Shown here: positions 22,745 to 35,305 of the stretch, one piece after another
Layout: each line of letters opens with the position of its first letter
Position numbering within the stretch: position 1 is the first letter of the stretch
Source of the DNA: Prostheceraeus crozeri
Lineage: Eukaryota; Platyhelminthes; Polycladida; Euryleptidae
Length of the DNA: 64,000 nt
Direction: 5' to 3'
NCBI GenBank assembly: GCA_907163375.1
Contig: CAJQUW010015390.1
Location: 1 to 64,000 of the forward strand
Position numbers and translations under genes: made by a program
Notes under the pieces: model-generated
Told to the model about the DNA's origin: nothing
Seen by the model: only the letters and a program-made list of their open reading frames with translations
Database searches by the model: none

Positions 22745-23115
22745 TCCTAACGTTCCCATTTGGGAACATTCAGCGCAAAAATAAAATTGCACGAAAACTA
22801 TCGGGCCAAATGATTTGAAATTTGGTTTATAGAGAGAAAGGAACTTGAAAAAGGATTTTAAAGTTGACTTAGTTCATTTTTAATACTATAATGTTATTTT
22901 ACAGATGCATAATGTAAAGGTAGTAAAATTCACAAAAATCTTACCTTTTCAAGATGCTATAAGATGAAATCCAAAATGACGAAAACATCAACTTCTTCGA
23001 AATGTTGCTCTACAAATATCGTAGTATACCTAAACAAAGCATGAAAAAATATTTCTTAGCGCAAAGTACTTTTTGAGGCTATTTTGTATCATGTTCCCAA
23101 ATGGGAACGTTAGGA
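22745..23115. mobile_element. Small MITE with perfect 25-bp inverted ends
   Basis: The first and last 25 bases (22745-22769 and 23091-23115) are exact reverse complements and contain the palindrome GTTCCCATTTGGGAAC. The interior of about 320 bp has no coding frame. The right side continues GATAAAAGG|TTAA, a TTAA that could be a piggyBac-type target, but the left side lacks a matching TTAA. Confidence 0.65.
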
Positions 23116-23124
23116 GATAAAAGG

Positions 23125-23332
23125 TTAAAGCAAAACATTTGAACCACGTCAAATATAGTATCTATTTCAAATCTATCAAAATCTTTTTCAAAATCATCGT
23201 AGCCTGTAAGGAGTTCATTAGTACTGGAGTTCATTAGTGTTGGTTCTTCAATTTTCTTCACCATGTCCTCCCTTGGATATGTGTGAATATTGTGGAACTT
23301 GGTGTAGCGGAAATATTGTCCTACTGTGGCTA
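23125..23332. repeat. 208-bp direct repeat, copy 2
   Basis: This is the partner of 21123-21330 in the same orientation, about 97% identical by eye. On the minus strand it has an open frame (YFRYTKFHNIHTYPREDIVK...) that is not part of the conserved piggyBac core. Confidence 0.85.
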
Positions 23333-26279
23333 GGGTGCTGACTTCCGCCCAATTGTAACTAATCGAAATTATTTGTCCTTAATATTGATTGTTAAAGTGA
23401 TCGACCAAGACCCAATCATTTGTCAAACAATTTTATTCTTTGCTGAAAAGAAAATTTAGTCACCAAAGATCGGTTTTATGTTCAAGTTAGTCTACAATGA
23501 CCTTCCTGTTTCTTTATCTTAGAAAGGTCGAGAATAAAATGATCTCCTTCATTTTCTATATCATGGCTAGATGGCGTCGACGAATTTGTCTAGCATTCAC
23601 GATGGACAGGTGTAAATAATACAGTGAGGGGAGGACAAAGTGGATTATGGACACTTATGAGGAAAAACTTTCCTTGACGCATGCTTCTTAGAAGTGGGCG
23701 TTCAATGTCTTGAGCAGTTCAGGCGAGATGATTTCTGATCTCAACGCGCATAGTTCTAATAGTTCTAGGTTTCCAATGATTAAATGCTAGTTTTCGACCT
23801 TTCGAGTCGAGCTGACAAGTCCTAGTTGGACGAAGCACATCGTCAACAGTAGCCAAATAATTTCGTGCTTATTTTCAGGTCATAGGACTTTCCTACTCAT
23901 CAGTTAATAATGATTTTAAAAAGTGATAGCTTCTGTCATGCATTTATTACGTACTTTTTAACTACGTATTTTTATTGCGTATTTTTACGTATTATGTATT
24001 TTTGAATCATTCATGCGCGATAACTTATGTGAGTGGAAATGGTGTAAATGTTTACCAATTATCACATGAGCTTCTAATTATGATTGCTTTTATCAATAAA
24101 TAATTACCGCGACTCTGACAGCATCCGCAAACTTCTTGCGCAAGTATCTTGGGGCGAGAGACACTGTCATGATTTGTCTACCGGCTTCACGTGTTGATGA
24201 AAGCAGGAAGTCTTTACATATTCCTAGGTGTGCGTCTGTGATTCATTCATCTGCCTGTAGATAATTAAGCAATTCGGTCAGAGGTTACCTTCTGTCTCTA
24301 TAAATTCAGAGAATTTGACTGCCTTTCAAATGATAAAGCAAAGAGGTTAACCGTGTTTCATCATTTAACTGTTTAGAGATGCAATCAAGACTCGTTAATT
24401 AAGACCGTGAATGAGTGAAGACCTTTGAGGCCCTAAGTAAGGAGTCTTAATATAGAATGCCTATGATAACACAAATTGAGAGGATGATCAAGGCTGGGAT
24501 AGACAAGATAAGTCGAATAGGCAAGTATAATCCATCCGAGTTCGAATGAACGAGTTTTGACTATAAAAGAATGGTATCTGTTAGTTACAAAGCACATACT
24601 ACTTGTACATTTAATAGTAGGAATAAAATATCTTACTAATTTTACCACATTTTCAAATTCTAAAAAATCATAATTCTGTGTAGAAAAAGTTACTTCTGAT
24701 TGCAGTTTCAGATAGATAGTATCAAGCGTGAAACACTCGACCCATCAGATTTGACGTAGCTGCTGCGAGAAATTGTCAGGACCGAGTCAAAGGTGTCAAA
24801 AATTGAATATTGTTTAACATAACTTTGAGATTCAAAAACTTCTTCCACGACCACTATTGATTTTTTACAATCAACGATGGCTTGGAAGAGAGAAGACTGC
24901 AAACAAATTTTGTATTTTTTCAAAAAAGTTTGAAAATTCGATTTTTTCAAAAATTTCTTGAAATTTTTGCTTGTTTTTAGAGCTTGCAGAAATTCTCTCG
25001 AAGCGGAAAAGCTATGTCTTCCACTTGGAGCATCTAAGGTTGGGTATCAATTAAGTAATCCACGAAGAATTTTCCTGAACGTCGCTGCTAGATCAGTGAC
25101 GTAGGCCGTCAAAGATTCACATGATTTTTCATAAATTCTTTTAAAGTAGAAAATTCGAATAGTCAAGGTCGCGAAAGTGACCTTCCCGATAGAATTTTTC
25201 CGAAGTCCTTTGGATTTCATCTATATAGAACTAAACAATGAAAATTTGTGAATTTTAAGAAAATTTGAGAACCTTTGTCACTCACTTTTTCCGAAATTTG
25301 ACGATTTGATGTGGAATGACCCTTAGAGAATTTGTGTGTTGAAATCGATATGACACTCGTGTCCCCTGATAGCAAGTCACTTGATCAATCACTAAATGTA
25401 CAGCAATTAGATAAAAATCCGATAAATCATCTTTTACGACGGCTTAATAAAATGGACCAGTCATGGACCTTCCCTCTAATTCTATCTAAGTTGTTATCAA
25501 TTGCAGTTTCCTATTTGTGTGAGCCGCTTTTCGAGTTGTTCAGAAGATCTGTTGCAACTGTGACTTTCTAAATGTTTGAATTTCGGATTTGTGTGCCCAT
25601 TCCAAGGCGCCATCCACCTAAAATTACTGTTTTCGCCTTATTACTTTACTTTCTCCATTATCAAAGACTTTTGAGAAGCTTGTTCTAAGCCACATGAAGC
25701 ACAGAATAACTGATTGCTGCGGCCTTCGCCAACATGCGTACAGGCAGAGCGTAAGGCCAGTGAGGCCGCTGATAACAATAATGTTGATAATGCGGATGAT
25801 AATTAATCTTTATGTAATTAATTACTAGTGCTTTGTATAAACATTTTTGAGACCACGCAAATCTCCTTATTGAGCTACATGTAGACCGCGTCTGGTTGGG
25901 TTTGATAGTTCAGGAATAAAGACTGAGTCCCGATTGACCTTTCTAGATTCCTGCTGTTGATCTCATTTAATCTTTCATAATTTAAGTAATCTTCACGTTT
26001 TTGTATTTGCTACGTGACATTAGTATGATAGCATCCAGACCTGATTGATCATTATCTAGCAGATCCAACACTTGTTAATATTAGCAGAGTATAGTATTTA
26101 AACTTGATTGATTGCCCATCTTTTTTACTTGACTTCAAAGAAGCAAGCAGAGAGTTAACAATCTCATGTTTAATTAATAAGCTTGACTTTAACTTTTATA
26201 ATACAATTATAATTCATTACTATAGAACTAGATGGTATAATTAATTCATTATATTATCTCCTATTTTCAGGATTTCTCC

Positions 26280-27460
26280 TATTTTTTCGGAGTTTCCCAA
26301 ACTTCATCGGTTCCAAGTGAGAGATGAATGCGTGTATTGGGACATATGCCACTGACGAAGACTTTCTATGATCGGCGAATACTTTGTACAAGTATTTTGG
26401 TGCCTACAAATAGCAACACATTTTTCATCATGCAGAACTCAATTTGGCGCAGTGAGAGATGTTTCGGTCATAGTGGTCAACGCTTTCCTTTACCTGCTCC
26501 TATTTTTTGAATTTGTCAAAGTTGCCGTCCTTCATTGATGCCAAGTGAGAGATAAATGTTCGAGTTATAGAACGGCCTTTTGATTTATCCGATCCCAGCT
26601 CTGTTGGGGAACGAATTTCATCAATTTATTTATCTGGGAGCTGGGAGGTGGGAGAGTATTGGCTTGAGATGGTCAACATTTTCTTTTCCTCACTCCTACT
26701 TTTTGGGTATAAATTTCTGCAGAATGAGAGACTTGCTTCGATCGACGTTTTCTTTTTCCGCTCCAATGAAGGATATTCTCCACTTCATTTTATTTGTTTT
26801 CTGGGCAGCAAGAGAGTCCTACCGCCATCATTAAATATTCACAGTTTTTCTTTTCTGTACCGCTACTTTTCATAGCATGAATCTTCAGTTTATTCTTTCT
26901 GGGCAATGTGATGTTTGGTTTGACAGATGCATTAGAAACCTGAAAAGGTTGCGTTTTTTAGCGACATATTTTTGGGAATTTCTCCACTTTAGTCCATCTA
27001 GATTCTGGGCCGCATGAGAGTCTTGGCTTGAGATGGTCAACAGTTTCTTTTCCTCACTTCTACTTTTTGGGTATAAATTTCTGCAGAATGAGAGACTTGC
27101 TTCGATCGACGTTTTCTTTTTCCGCTCCAATGAAGGATATTCTCCACTTCATTTTCTTTGTTTTCTGGGCAGCATGAGAGACCTACCTCAATCATTAAAT
27201 ATTCACAGTTTTCTTTTCTGTACCGCTACTTTTCATAGCATGAATCTTCAGTTTATTCTTTCTGGGCAATGTGATGTTTGGTTTGACAGAAGCATTAGAA
27301 ACCTGAAAAGGTTGCGTTTTTTAGCGACATATTTTTGGGAATTTCTCCACTTTAGTCCATCTAGATTCTGAGCCGCATGAGAGTCTTGTCTCGATCGTGA
27401 AATGATCTTCGTTTTCTTGTTCCAGCTCCTTTTTTTGAGAATATTTAGCATTTAGTTGTA
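26280..27460 (+). repeat. Tandem repeat, ~364-bp unit with shorter internal subrepeats
   Basis: Two near-identical units run from about 26652 to 27015 and 27016 to 27378. GAGATGGTCAACA recurs at 26666 and 27030, CAGAATGAGAGACTTGCTTC and GCATGAATCTTCAG follow in each. A third start is visible at about 27379 and a degenerate predecessor at 26280-26650. Inside each unit a ~70-80-bp motif recurs (TTTTCTTTTC..CTCCTACTTTT, TTCTGGGCAGCATGAGAGAC), so the array grew in two steps. Open frames here are by-products. Confidence 0.8.
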
Positions 27461-27552
27461 CGTAGGAGGAGTTCTACTTCTCTGATTCTGCGCCTTGGTG
27501 TCTGTCAGGAATTTGAATGACGAGAAGTGACATATCAGTCAATTTCATATCA

Positions 27553-28680
27553 ATCAATCAATCTCAGGTAATCTGCCCTTAGGCAGGTCTCTCATGACAG
27601 TTTCTTCCACTTCTTTCTGTCTTCTGCTCTTCTCTTCCTCTCCGTGCATCCCTCACCATTCTTCATGTCGCTGATCATCATAAGCTTCGGCCTTCCTCTT
27701 GGCCGTTTTCCTGCCATCCAACCTTCCAAGGCTGTTCGTGGCAAGTTCTCATGTCTTAGGAGATGTCCGATCCATCTCCCCTTCCCCTCTTAATTGTATC
27801 CAGTAGACTTGGCACTTCGTTCACAAGACTCAGGAATTTGAACATTCGTCAGCTTCTCGGTCCATTTCACTTTCTCCATCCGTCTCCAGATCCACATCTC
27901 AGATGCTTCCAGTCTCCTGATATCCGCTTTCCGCATAGTCCACGTTTCGGATCCGTACATGACTACACTCCACACCAGAGTCTTGACCAACTTCTTTTTC
28001 ACTTCCTGTCGCATTCCACCTGTCAACACACACTGCAGTTTTCTGAACACGGTACTCGCCATTCCAATCCGAATCGTGATGTCCTTTTCAGCCGTTCCAT
28101 TAGGAGTCAGATGACTTCCTAAGTACTTGAGTTCCTCAACCTTTGCAAGTGTGACACCCTGTACCTTAACCCTAACAAGGACAGGTTTCCGGCTGATTCG
28201 CATGACCTTGATTTTCTTTGTATTAATCTTCATTCTGTAACTCTGAATCACAGTATTGTCCATTATCTTCTGCAAACCTTCTTCCGTGCTGGCAATCATA
28301 GATTAGTCATCCGCAAATCACACAGCCTGCAAAAATTCTCCACTGAATTTGATTCCATCTTCCACATTCTCCAAAGCTTCCTCCATCATGGCTTCCGCAT
28401 AGATGTTGAACAACAAAGGTGATGTTAAGCATCCTTGCCGAACACCTCGTCCAATCTCACTGGGCTCTGACATTTCATCGTTGACTCTGGCCACTGCTGT
28501 TTGCCTCATGTATAGCGTAACGATCAGTCTCCAATCTACTGGAATGTACTGAATACCGTATTGACACTTTTCCACTTTGATCTTCCCCTGAAAAAAGCTC
28601 TATTTGTAATACATACAACTCAATGCGTTGACGCTTATTTACGCAATTCAATTTCCCATTCATATAGATGAGATCTTATT
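27553..28680 (-). pseudogene. RTE-type LINE, 5'-truncated reverse transcriptase and 3' tail
   Basis: Minus-strand translation gives GRGVRQGCLTSPLLFNIYAE (palm), then after a frame break at the FADD position, MIASTEEGLQKIMD, YRMKINTKKIKVMRI, VEELKYLGSHLTPNG and VWSVVMYGSETWTMRKADI, IWRRMEKVKWTEKLTN. This is the carboxyl half of an RTE-like endonuclease-reverse transcriptase. It closes with a KRPRGRPK-type tail and ends in a short ATTG repeat (27553-27570), the usual microsatellite 3' end. The endonuclease is missing. At least two frame changes and one stop make it inactive. Confidence 0.85.
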
Positions 28681-28908
28681 AACATTTCAAATGGCTACTT
28701 CAGTCATCTTCATAATGGCTTTATCAGCTTATCTTCCTATGCACAGGTCTACTGGTCATCCGCATATGAATGACCATCACTGAATTTCCCTGCCGCAGTC
28801 AAAGGGTTTATTCACCCAGGACTATGAATCGTTGAGATGAAGAGGAATTAAACACAACTCATGTATGTGACAATTCATATACATTCAAAATTTCTTAATC
28901 TATCTAGA

Positions 28909-29447
28909 CGCTACCAGCTTATGGTCATGGTGAACAAATTCACTTTCTCTCCTTTATATCTATTGACCGATGGTCCATAAATGCCTGTGAGAACTTCTAA
29001 GTTGTGGTTTAATGCTCTAAACTTCAGTATGATATTGATATAGTTATAATCGATATCAACATTTAGATATGACTTAATAGTATCCTCAAAAAGGTATAAC
29101 TCAAAATAATTTAGCCCAGAATGGCTGTTTTTTTGCGGAGGATATCCACTGCTCTCTAATCGTCTAATCGACCTTTTGTAATCTTTAAATATAATTGTTT
29201 ATCAACAATGAACTGTGTATCCCATAATTGAGATAGGCCAAGTTTTATAAGCAATTGCTTTGTTCGCCACCACCACGTGTATCGATGGGAAGTTAAAAGA
29301 AGTATTTACAATAAATTATTGTTTTTTATGTATTATTGTACATTATACAATTAATTATTGTATATACTTATTTTAACTTACTATCGGTCAATAAATATAA
29401 AGGAGAGAAAGTGAATTTTTTCACCATGTCCATTAGTAGCAGCCTCC
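28909..29447. mobile_element. MITE-like element with ~65-bp inverted ends
   Basis: AAATTCACTTTCTCTCCTTT at 28936-28955 and its inverse at 29399-29418 are the cores of an inverted repeat that reaches from about 28909-28975 to 29382-29447, with a few mismatches. The 400-bp interior is AT-rich and non-coding. I could not define a target duplication, so the superfamily is unknown. Confidence 0.55.
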
Positions 29448-29958
29448 TGTTCCTGACCATCAGTTGGGCTACCAGCTTGACTTCGGCGATGAAGTGCAAA
29501 AGTTCAATGAATCATTTTGAATGTAGGGACAGGAAATCCTTTGTCAGACTTGGCGCAATACTTTGCTCTTTGTTTAATCATAAGCAAGAATTTCAAACAA
29601 CTGTGGTTAAGAACCAGTCCTCAACAGCAGACCAGATACTGCATCCGAATCTCCAAGGAAGTTTTGGGATCATGTGGACAACTTGCGAAGTCAGCATGAT
29701 GTGGGAATTTTGCTCGGAATGACCGCAAATAGAAGTAATTGAGATGCTAAATTGATGTCGGCGAATGTGAATTAGGCCTGCACATGATTCCTGACATTGA
29801 ATGAAATGACGGCCTGTGTTTGTGTTTTACGTCTGAGTATGCAACTGTTGCATCTGAAGAGTATTCATTAGGACATTCATTCAATGAACCAGTCGTTAAC
29901 GATTAACAGACAGCATTCCATGCAAGCGGTCCGATAACACGAAATACAAAGCTTTTAC

Positions 29959-30306
29959 CTGTAGGAGAGGCGATAATTGTGTTCATCCAATGGCTTGCTA
30001 TTGGGAAGGAGTCGTCGTCGTCATTGAGGAAGTCAATTCTGAGGTTTTCCACTTCATCAGAGGAATAGTATCTGCCTGCAGTGTCAGCAAAGTTGTCTGC
30101 ACGAAAACCTCCAGAAATTTTGTATACTTCTACACCTTTACAGATGCCGACACGCCTGCTCAACACAACGTCCTGAACGGAGCATTTCATTTCCCTCGAT
30201 AAGCGGAGTCGGAGATCCTTCACAGACGGAGGACTCGGGAAGTGAAAGATGAAATTGTGAAGACCTAGGCAGTCCTCGAAGTAGTTCTCAATCCCTATCC
30301 AGACAC
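29959..30306 (-). CDS. Internal exon of an unrecognised host gene
   Basis: A 348-bp minus-strand segment is fully open and bounded by a strong acceptor (TCTTTTCCTCTCAG) and a donor (CAG|GTAAAAG). Both borders fall in phase 1, so the exon adds 116 codons without shifting frame. The translation includes GIENYFEDCLGLHNFIFHF, SVKDLRLRLSREMKCSVQDV and SSDEVENLRIDFLNDDDD. SVKDLRLRLSREM resembles a ubiquitin-like or PB1 strand-helix pattern, but that is a guess. It is on the same strand as the kinase exons at 16.7-17.5 kb and could be an upstream exon of the same gene, with transposons filling the intron. Composition is less AT-rich than its surroundings. Confidence 0.6.
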
Positions 30307-31175
30307 CTGAGAGGAAAAGACACAAATGATATCCTCACATTTCTCAAAGGGAAATGCAAACAAAAGATTTTCAATAGAATAAATGTCACGGTTATAATTA
30401 TCCAAAGATAATATCCGTAAACTGTAGGACGTTCCAAATGAGGGCCCCCCACTTAGATCCCTGTGGAATGCCAGCTTGTACATTGAAATCTATTACATAA
30501 TATCATTAATATCCTAAACTGTAGGATCCACATGGATATCTCTCACAATGACGAATGATTGAGACTTTAAGTATTCAACGCAATTAGCCGCAAGATGGAA
30601 CGTGGTTGAGAGAAACTTTACCATGAAGAAATGTTCTTGTTGGATGTTGCAGTTAACTGTATCAAAATATGTGCTACAATCCAAAACCGGTTGTTCCGCT
30701 CTTATGTGTTCAATTTTATATTAAAATGGAAGAAATAGGATTTACTGCAGTGCATTTATAGCTGCATCAATGAATAATACACAAGCAATACTATTTGCTA
30801 CTATTATACCGAGATAGTTCATTTTTGAGCATCAAATTACATTGTGGTCAGAGAAGTAATATGAACTATTGTCGTCATGAACATAATACCAATTAAAAGA
30901 TAACTTTCGGCTGAGTACGAGAAATCTAACTGTTCATGTCATGTTTTCCTACAAACGGATGTTTCCTACAACAAATGTTTTATTTCTTGAAAAACTTGCT
31001 GTGTCAAATGATGCAAACAATGTTCAGTGCGTTGGTTCATTCAATTCTGTTGGTTGCGTAATTGACCATTCTACGAGCCAGCCGATGCATTCTGTAAAAA
31101 GAAGTCACGAAGGCAGTGTATCGATGCAGGGTAGTATAAATAAGGGTCTAAGCTTAAGCCTATGATATAGGGAAG

Positions 31176-31593
31176 GTGGGGTATTATGGACAGCCCGGGT
31201 ATTATGGACAAGTAGACTCTAGCAAGACAAATCCAGCAAAGCAAATAACACTTCTTCGCTGAATATGTGTGGTTCTCATCTTTCAATGAATGCTACATGC
31301 GGTCATGAGACACTTAAATGTATCGATTTAGTACTATGCGGATCGATAGATGCTCAAGTGGACATGTTTGAAAAAAAGTTCTGGATTCTGATAAGTCTAA
31401 TACTGAGTGATGTTCTAGAATCCACTTTTGATGTTTGTTGTAGTGTATCTCCAGCTGTTCACAAAATATCAAAAGTTTTCTTGAATTCCTGATTCTTTAA
31501 ATTGTAGAGTCTGAAGTGTGTTTCCTTAGTGGCACCGGGGTATTATGGGAATTTTTGACCGGTGTATAATGGCCATACCCGTAATACCCCACT
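31176..31593. mobile_element. Probable MITE with GGGGTATTATGG ends
   Basis: The left tip reads GGTGGGGTATTATGGACAG and the right tip, read inward, AGTGGGGTATTACGGGTA. The motif GGGTATTATGG recurs at 31199 and 31547 inside, and once more inverted at about 32288-32305 outside, so a longer element or second copy is possible. There is no coding frame of note and no clear target duplication. Confidence 0.4.
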
Positions 31594-33089
31594 GTGGTTG
31601 ACCGATTTCAAGGACTCATATGAAGAAATAATTTGTTATTTGCAAGTTGCAATTTCTGCTAGCGGATTATTTTTATTAGAAAATCCGTCAATAATTTGGC
31701 TAACTCTGCGGGCCAACTAATAGAGCTATCTTTAGAGTAGGGAATGCCCATGATGAATTAAGGTATATTCGAAACAGGTGATTTCCCAGATCTTTGCCTG
31801 GAAGCTAATTGACACATAATCTACTAACATGATTAGTCTTACTTAGTTTCAGTAATAATGATCCCGAATGGATACAAGTACGGGACTACGAACGCTGCCA
31901 AGACAAAATTCACAATGAAGCAGAATGATGAGTCGGCTCTTCCCATTGTTGATATCAATCACGCCCTTAAAGAACCTATTCTCATCGCCACCCGGAGGAT
32001 CGCATTCGAATTTTGTGATAGGCTACGGTCGCCGTGAAGGAAACACAAAGATGAGCTGAGAACAATCGAATTTCATGTGTGCACTTTTCTATCTAATTAA
32101 TGAATTTTCTTGTTATTTTTGTTCCGGATGACCAGAGTCGATACGAGCATTAAAAGATGCTGTTTTTGACTTCTGAATTATGTCCAGCAAATACATCACA
32201 TTAAGCGATTCTTTAGAAATAGAGAATACATAATAATGCAACCAACAGAACCTTCACACGCAAGAATTATGCAATTGTGAATTAAAATGTAGATGCCCAT
32301 AATACCACATCGATATTTTCGATGAAAAATGACACATTTTCGTGTATTTTATGTGGATGAACAAAAACTTATTTTGTCACCTGTTCACTATAGCATGTCG
32401 TCTTTGTCGCGACAATATCTCATGTGTGATTTCAAGGGCATTGGTTACTATCTACTATGTGTCAAATTACAAACTTTTCAGGAGAAGCAAAAAACTGTCT
32501 GTAGATTGCAATTGTTATTGAAAATGGAAGCCATCGTTGCATGTGGTTTTTGACATCATTCTGCTATCGACAAGATGCTTTCAAATATAAATTGAATCCA
32601 AGAAGGGGCTGCAATTGAGTGTAATCCATTTTATGAATGAACATGTGTGATATTACTAGTTAACATTCCAGGGCCGAACGTTGAAGTGACTTTTCCTTAA
32701 GATTTAGTTTATAATCAAAGGCGGACCGTGAAGGAGGCTAATGAGGCTGTAGCCTCAAGGACCCGTGTCGATGGAACTGGTACTGTATCTATAAAAATGA
32801 CTGACAATATTATTTTCAAGTTTCCGATTATTCCTGAGCGGAATGACATCAATATACATTGTATATCAATCTTCTAAAAAATTCAGCATTTGTTTTATGT
32901 AGTTTCATTTTTTACTCTGAAAACATGATAATTAAATACTTGTTTAAAAATCTAGCCATGATAACAGTACCTTCATTCAAAATGAGCTGTTAAACAACAA
33001 ATGAGCTTTTATAGATCTACAACAAGTTGTAAAATTCCTGAAAAGTAGCATAACAGGGAAGAAGTAACATGGCATATAAGTGAAAGTAA

Positions 33090-33310
33090 CATGGCTGGAA
33101 AGTATGAAGGTGTTCAAGCGCTACTCAAAAGTGATTGTTCTGCGGCACATTTCGTTCCTTGCTTTGGCCATTCCCTCAATCTTGCAGACAACGAATCAGA
33201 AAACCGCATTGCGGAAGCAACATCATGTTCAGAAGATATACACGTTCTTCAGCGCATCGCTTCCATCGTTGGACGCACCTGACTGAGTCGCCATCAACTC
33301 TTCTGGTTAA
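33090..33310 (+). pseudogene. hAT-type transposase scrap
   Basis: MAGKYEGVQALLKSDCSAAH followed by FVPCFGHSLNLADNESEN matches the conserved block of hAT-like transposases of the ZMYM/ZNF862 kind (GxYxGVQAxIK...FVPCxxHSLNL). The expected FFSAS follows in another frame near 33262 (FSASLPSLDA), so a frameshift lies in between. About 70 codons survive and no ends were found. Confidence 0.6.
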
Positions 33311-35305
33311 CACTAGAATGGTCATGGTATTAATGTTGATGCCAAACTGTCTTTACCATAATTTTTTATCTACTTAATAATTCTGAACATACTCAAATAT
33401 GAATGACAATTGATATTTCGATGAGTATTACCATATATGCAATGCATGCACAATATAGCAAAATCTCACTTGCCGAAGTTTTAAGATTGGTGAAGCATAG
33501 CACGTGTTCAAACTCTAAGCTTGACCAACGTCAGATCTGCATGCGACACCTGCAAACTGTTTAGAGATGAAAGGATGCTGCATCACATTATCTTGCAGTG
33601 TAGTAGCAGTGTATAACATTTAAATAAGATTTACTGGTGCATTTGCGATGGAGGACACTAACGGGGTGAAATGTAAAAAACACAGTTACCTCTGAATGAT
33701 TCAAAAGCAAGAGAAATATGAGCAAACATGTCTTCGGAGACGGTACTTCTATCACTTTTCACGTGAAAGTGGAAGCATTCACGGTAATCCCAAACACGTG
33801 TTTTAAGAAAAAATTGCACAAGAAAACTGTGACGTTTTTTAATTCGCTCAGGTCAACTTTATCAAAATATATAAATATTTAGACGTTTCATCGCGCTATC
33901 CATGAAATATTCAAAATTTGAATGTTTTGAATTTTTCTGATATACTACCTACACTGTAAGCCAGCACCTCCTAAAGCGAGCTGAATCACCACCTAAAGCA
34001 AGACACTATTCGTAACTAATAAATAAATCCTAAAGCATGCGCCTTTTAGAAGGCTAGTCTCTCACCTCCTAAAACATGTTTTCAATGCCATATTCTACTT
34101 TTCCCTTATGACAATGCATACTACTATCTTTATTCAGCAATAGGCGGGTTAGGCATTGAGATTTATTGCAGACAAAGCTCTCATTATATTCATTCAATAT
34201 TTATCTCTTGCTTTACAAACAACCCTCTAAAGAAATAAGAACCCTTTACCCCCTGTAGTACTATAATGCAAGAGAACATGACATTAGTGCTGTACAATTC
34301 GAATACATAAAACAAACTTTACTGAAATTCACTTGAAATTTATAAAATTGACAGCCAGTACCAAAATGAATACAATCACAGGTCTATTTATGTAACAGAT
34401 GCAACGAAATCTCATGTATACATGTATAATGAAAATTTTGGTCTGACCACGCAATTTTCGGTGAAAAAAAATACAAATGTTACATAATATAATCAGTGTC
34501 GGGACAGTAAAAAATGTCAGAAACATGCAGGATATTTATTACAGAATTATGTGGATAAAAGCATGTGTGAAATCGTAGATCAACAGTTGCAATAAATAGA
34601 GTCTCAAGATGCGAATATCGAATAACAATCAAGTGCTAGATATGCAAATCAATCTCTTTTATTGTTCAAGTAAACTATGATTTAAACTAGCAGATATTGC
34701 AGCTCTAAAACATCATGGAAAACATCAAGGAATTATTATAGAAAGATGGAAACTAAAGAATTCAAAGTAATTTATGGCACCAAAAAAATTCACTGAGTTT
34801 TGCACTGATCTCGGTGAAGATGTGACGCACACGAAGAAGTCCTTCCAGCAGTTTCTACGGTGGCCAAATACTGTCGATTGCGTTGGAGATTACATGTTAG
34901 AAACAAGACTGCATGTACCGTGATGGCATAGATGCTGCATCCGTCAAAGCACATATATAATATTTGGACACCATATATTAGCATTCACTGATATTCCAGT
35001 CGAGATGATTGCTGAAAAGAAAAAGGAATTTTAGTTAGGAACTATGGAGTGAAAGGAAAGAAATAATTAACTTTAGTATACAAGGACGTCAGTGCCCGTA
35101 TTAACAATCTGTCGGTAATCCTACTGTGAATTACCAACAGCAGTTGGTAACTTTCACAACAGCTCAGTTCATGGTATTAACAAACTGACAGTAACATTCA
35201 CAGTAGCTCTTCACTGGTTACTGCCATCGGCCAATCAGAATTCAGCATTGACTCCTTGGTCGATCACATCTTTATGAGACACATGTTAACTATGACTGAT
35301 GTACA

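Larger units (their letters stand above)
19080..25322. mobile_element. 6.2-kb structure with ~740-bp inverted arms enclosing a piggyBac transposase
   Basis: The left arm (19080-19338 continued at 20519-~21050) and the right arm (~24575-25322) are inverted copies with roughly 85-90% identity by eye. The outer tip is TGGTCATTCCACATCAAATC on the left and its near-exact inverse on the right. Flanks are TTAA (19076-19079) and TTAG (25323-25326), compatible with a mutated TTAA duplication as made by piggyBac-type enzymes. A Penelope-like element splits the left arm. Between the arms lie a piggyBac transposase on minus, a 208-bp direct duplication and a small MITE. Whether the arms are true piggyBac ends or two independent repeat copies is not settled. 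Confidence 0.55.

Noticed and set aside
27033-27451. Open frames on both strands in the 364-bp repeats
   Set aside because: Identical short frames recur in each unit on both strands, which reflects the repeat and not a gene.
29336-29722. Plus-strand 128-codon frame
   Set aside because: It begins inside an inverted-repeat element and shows no conserved pattern; treated as chance.
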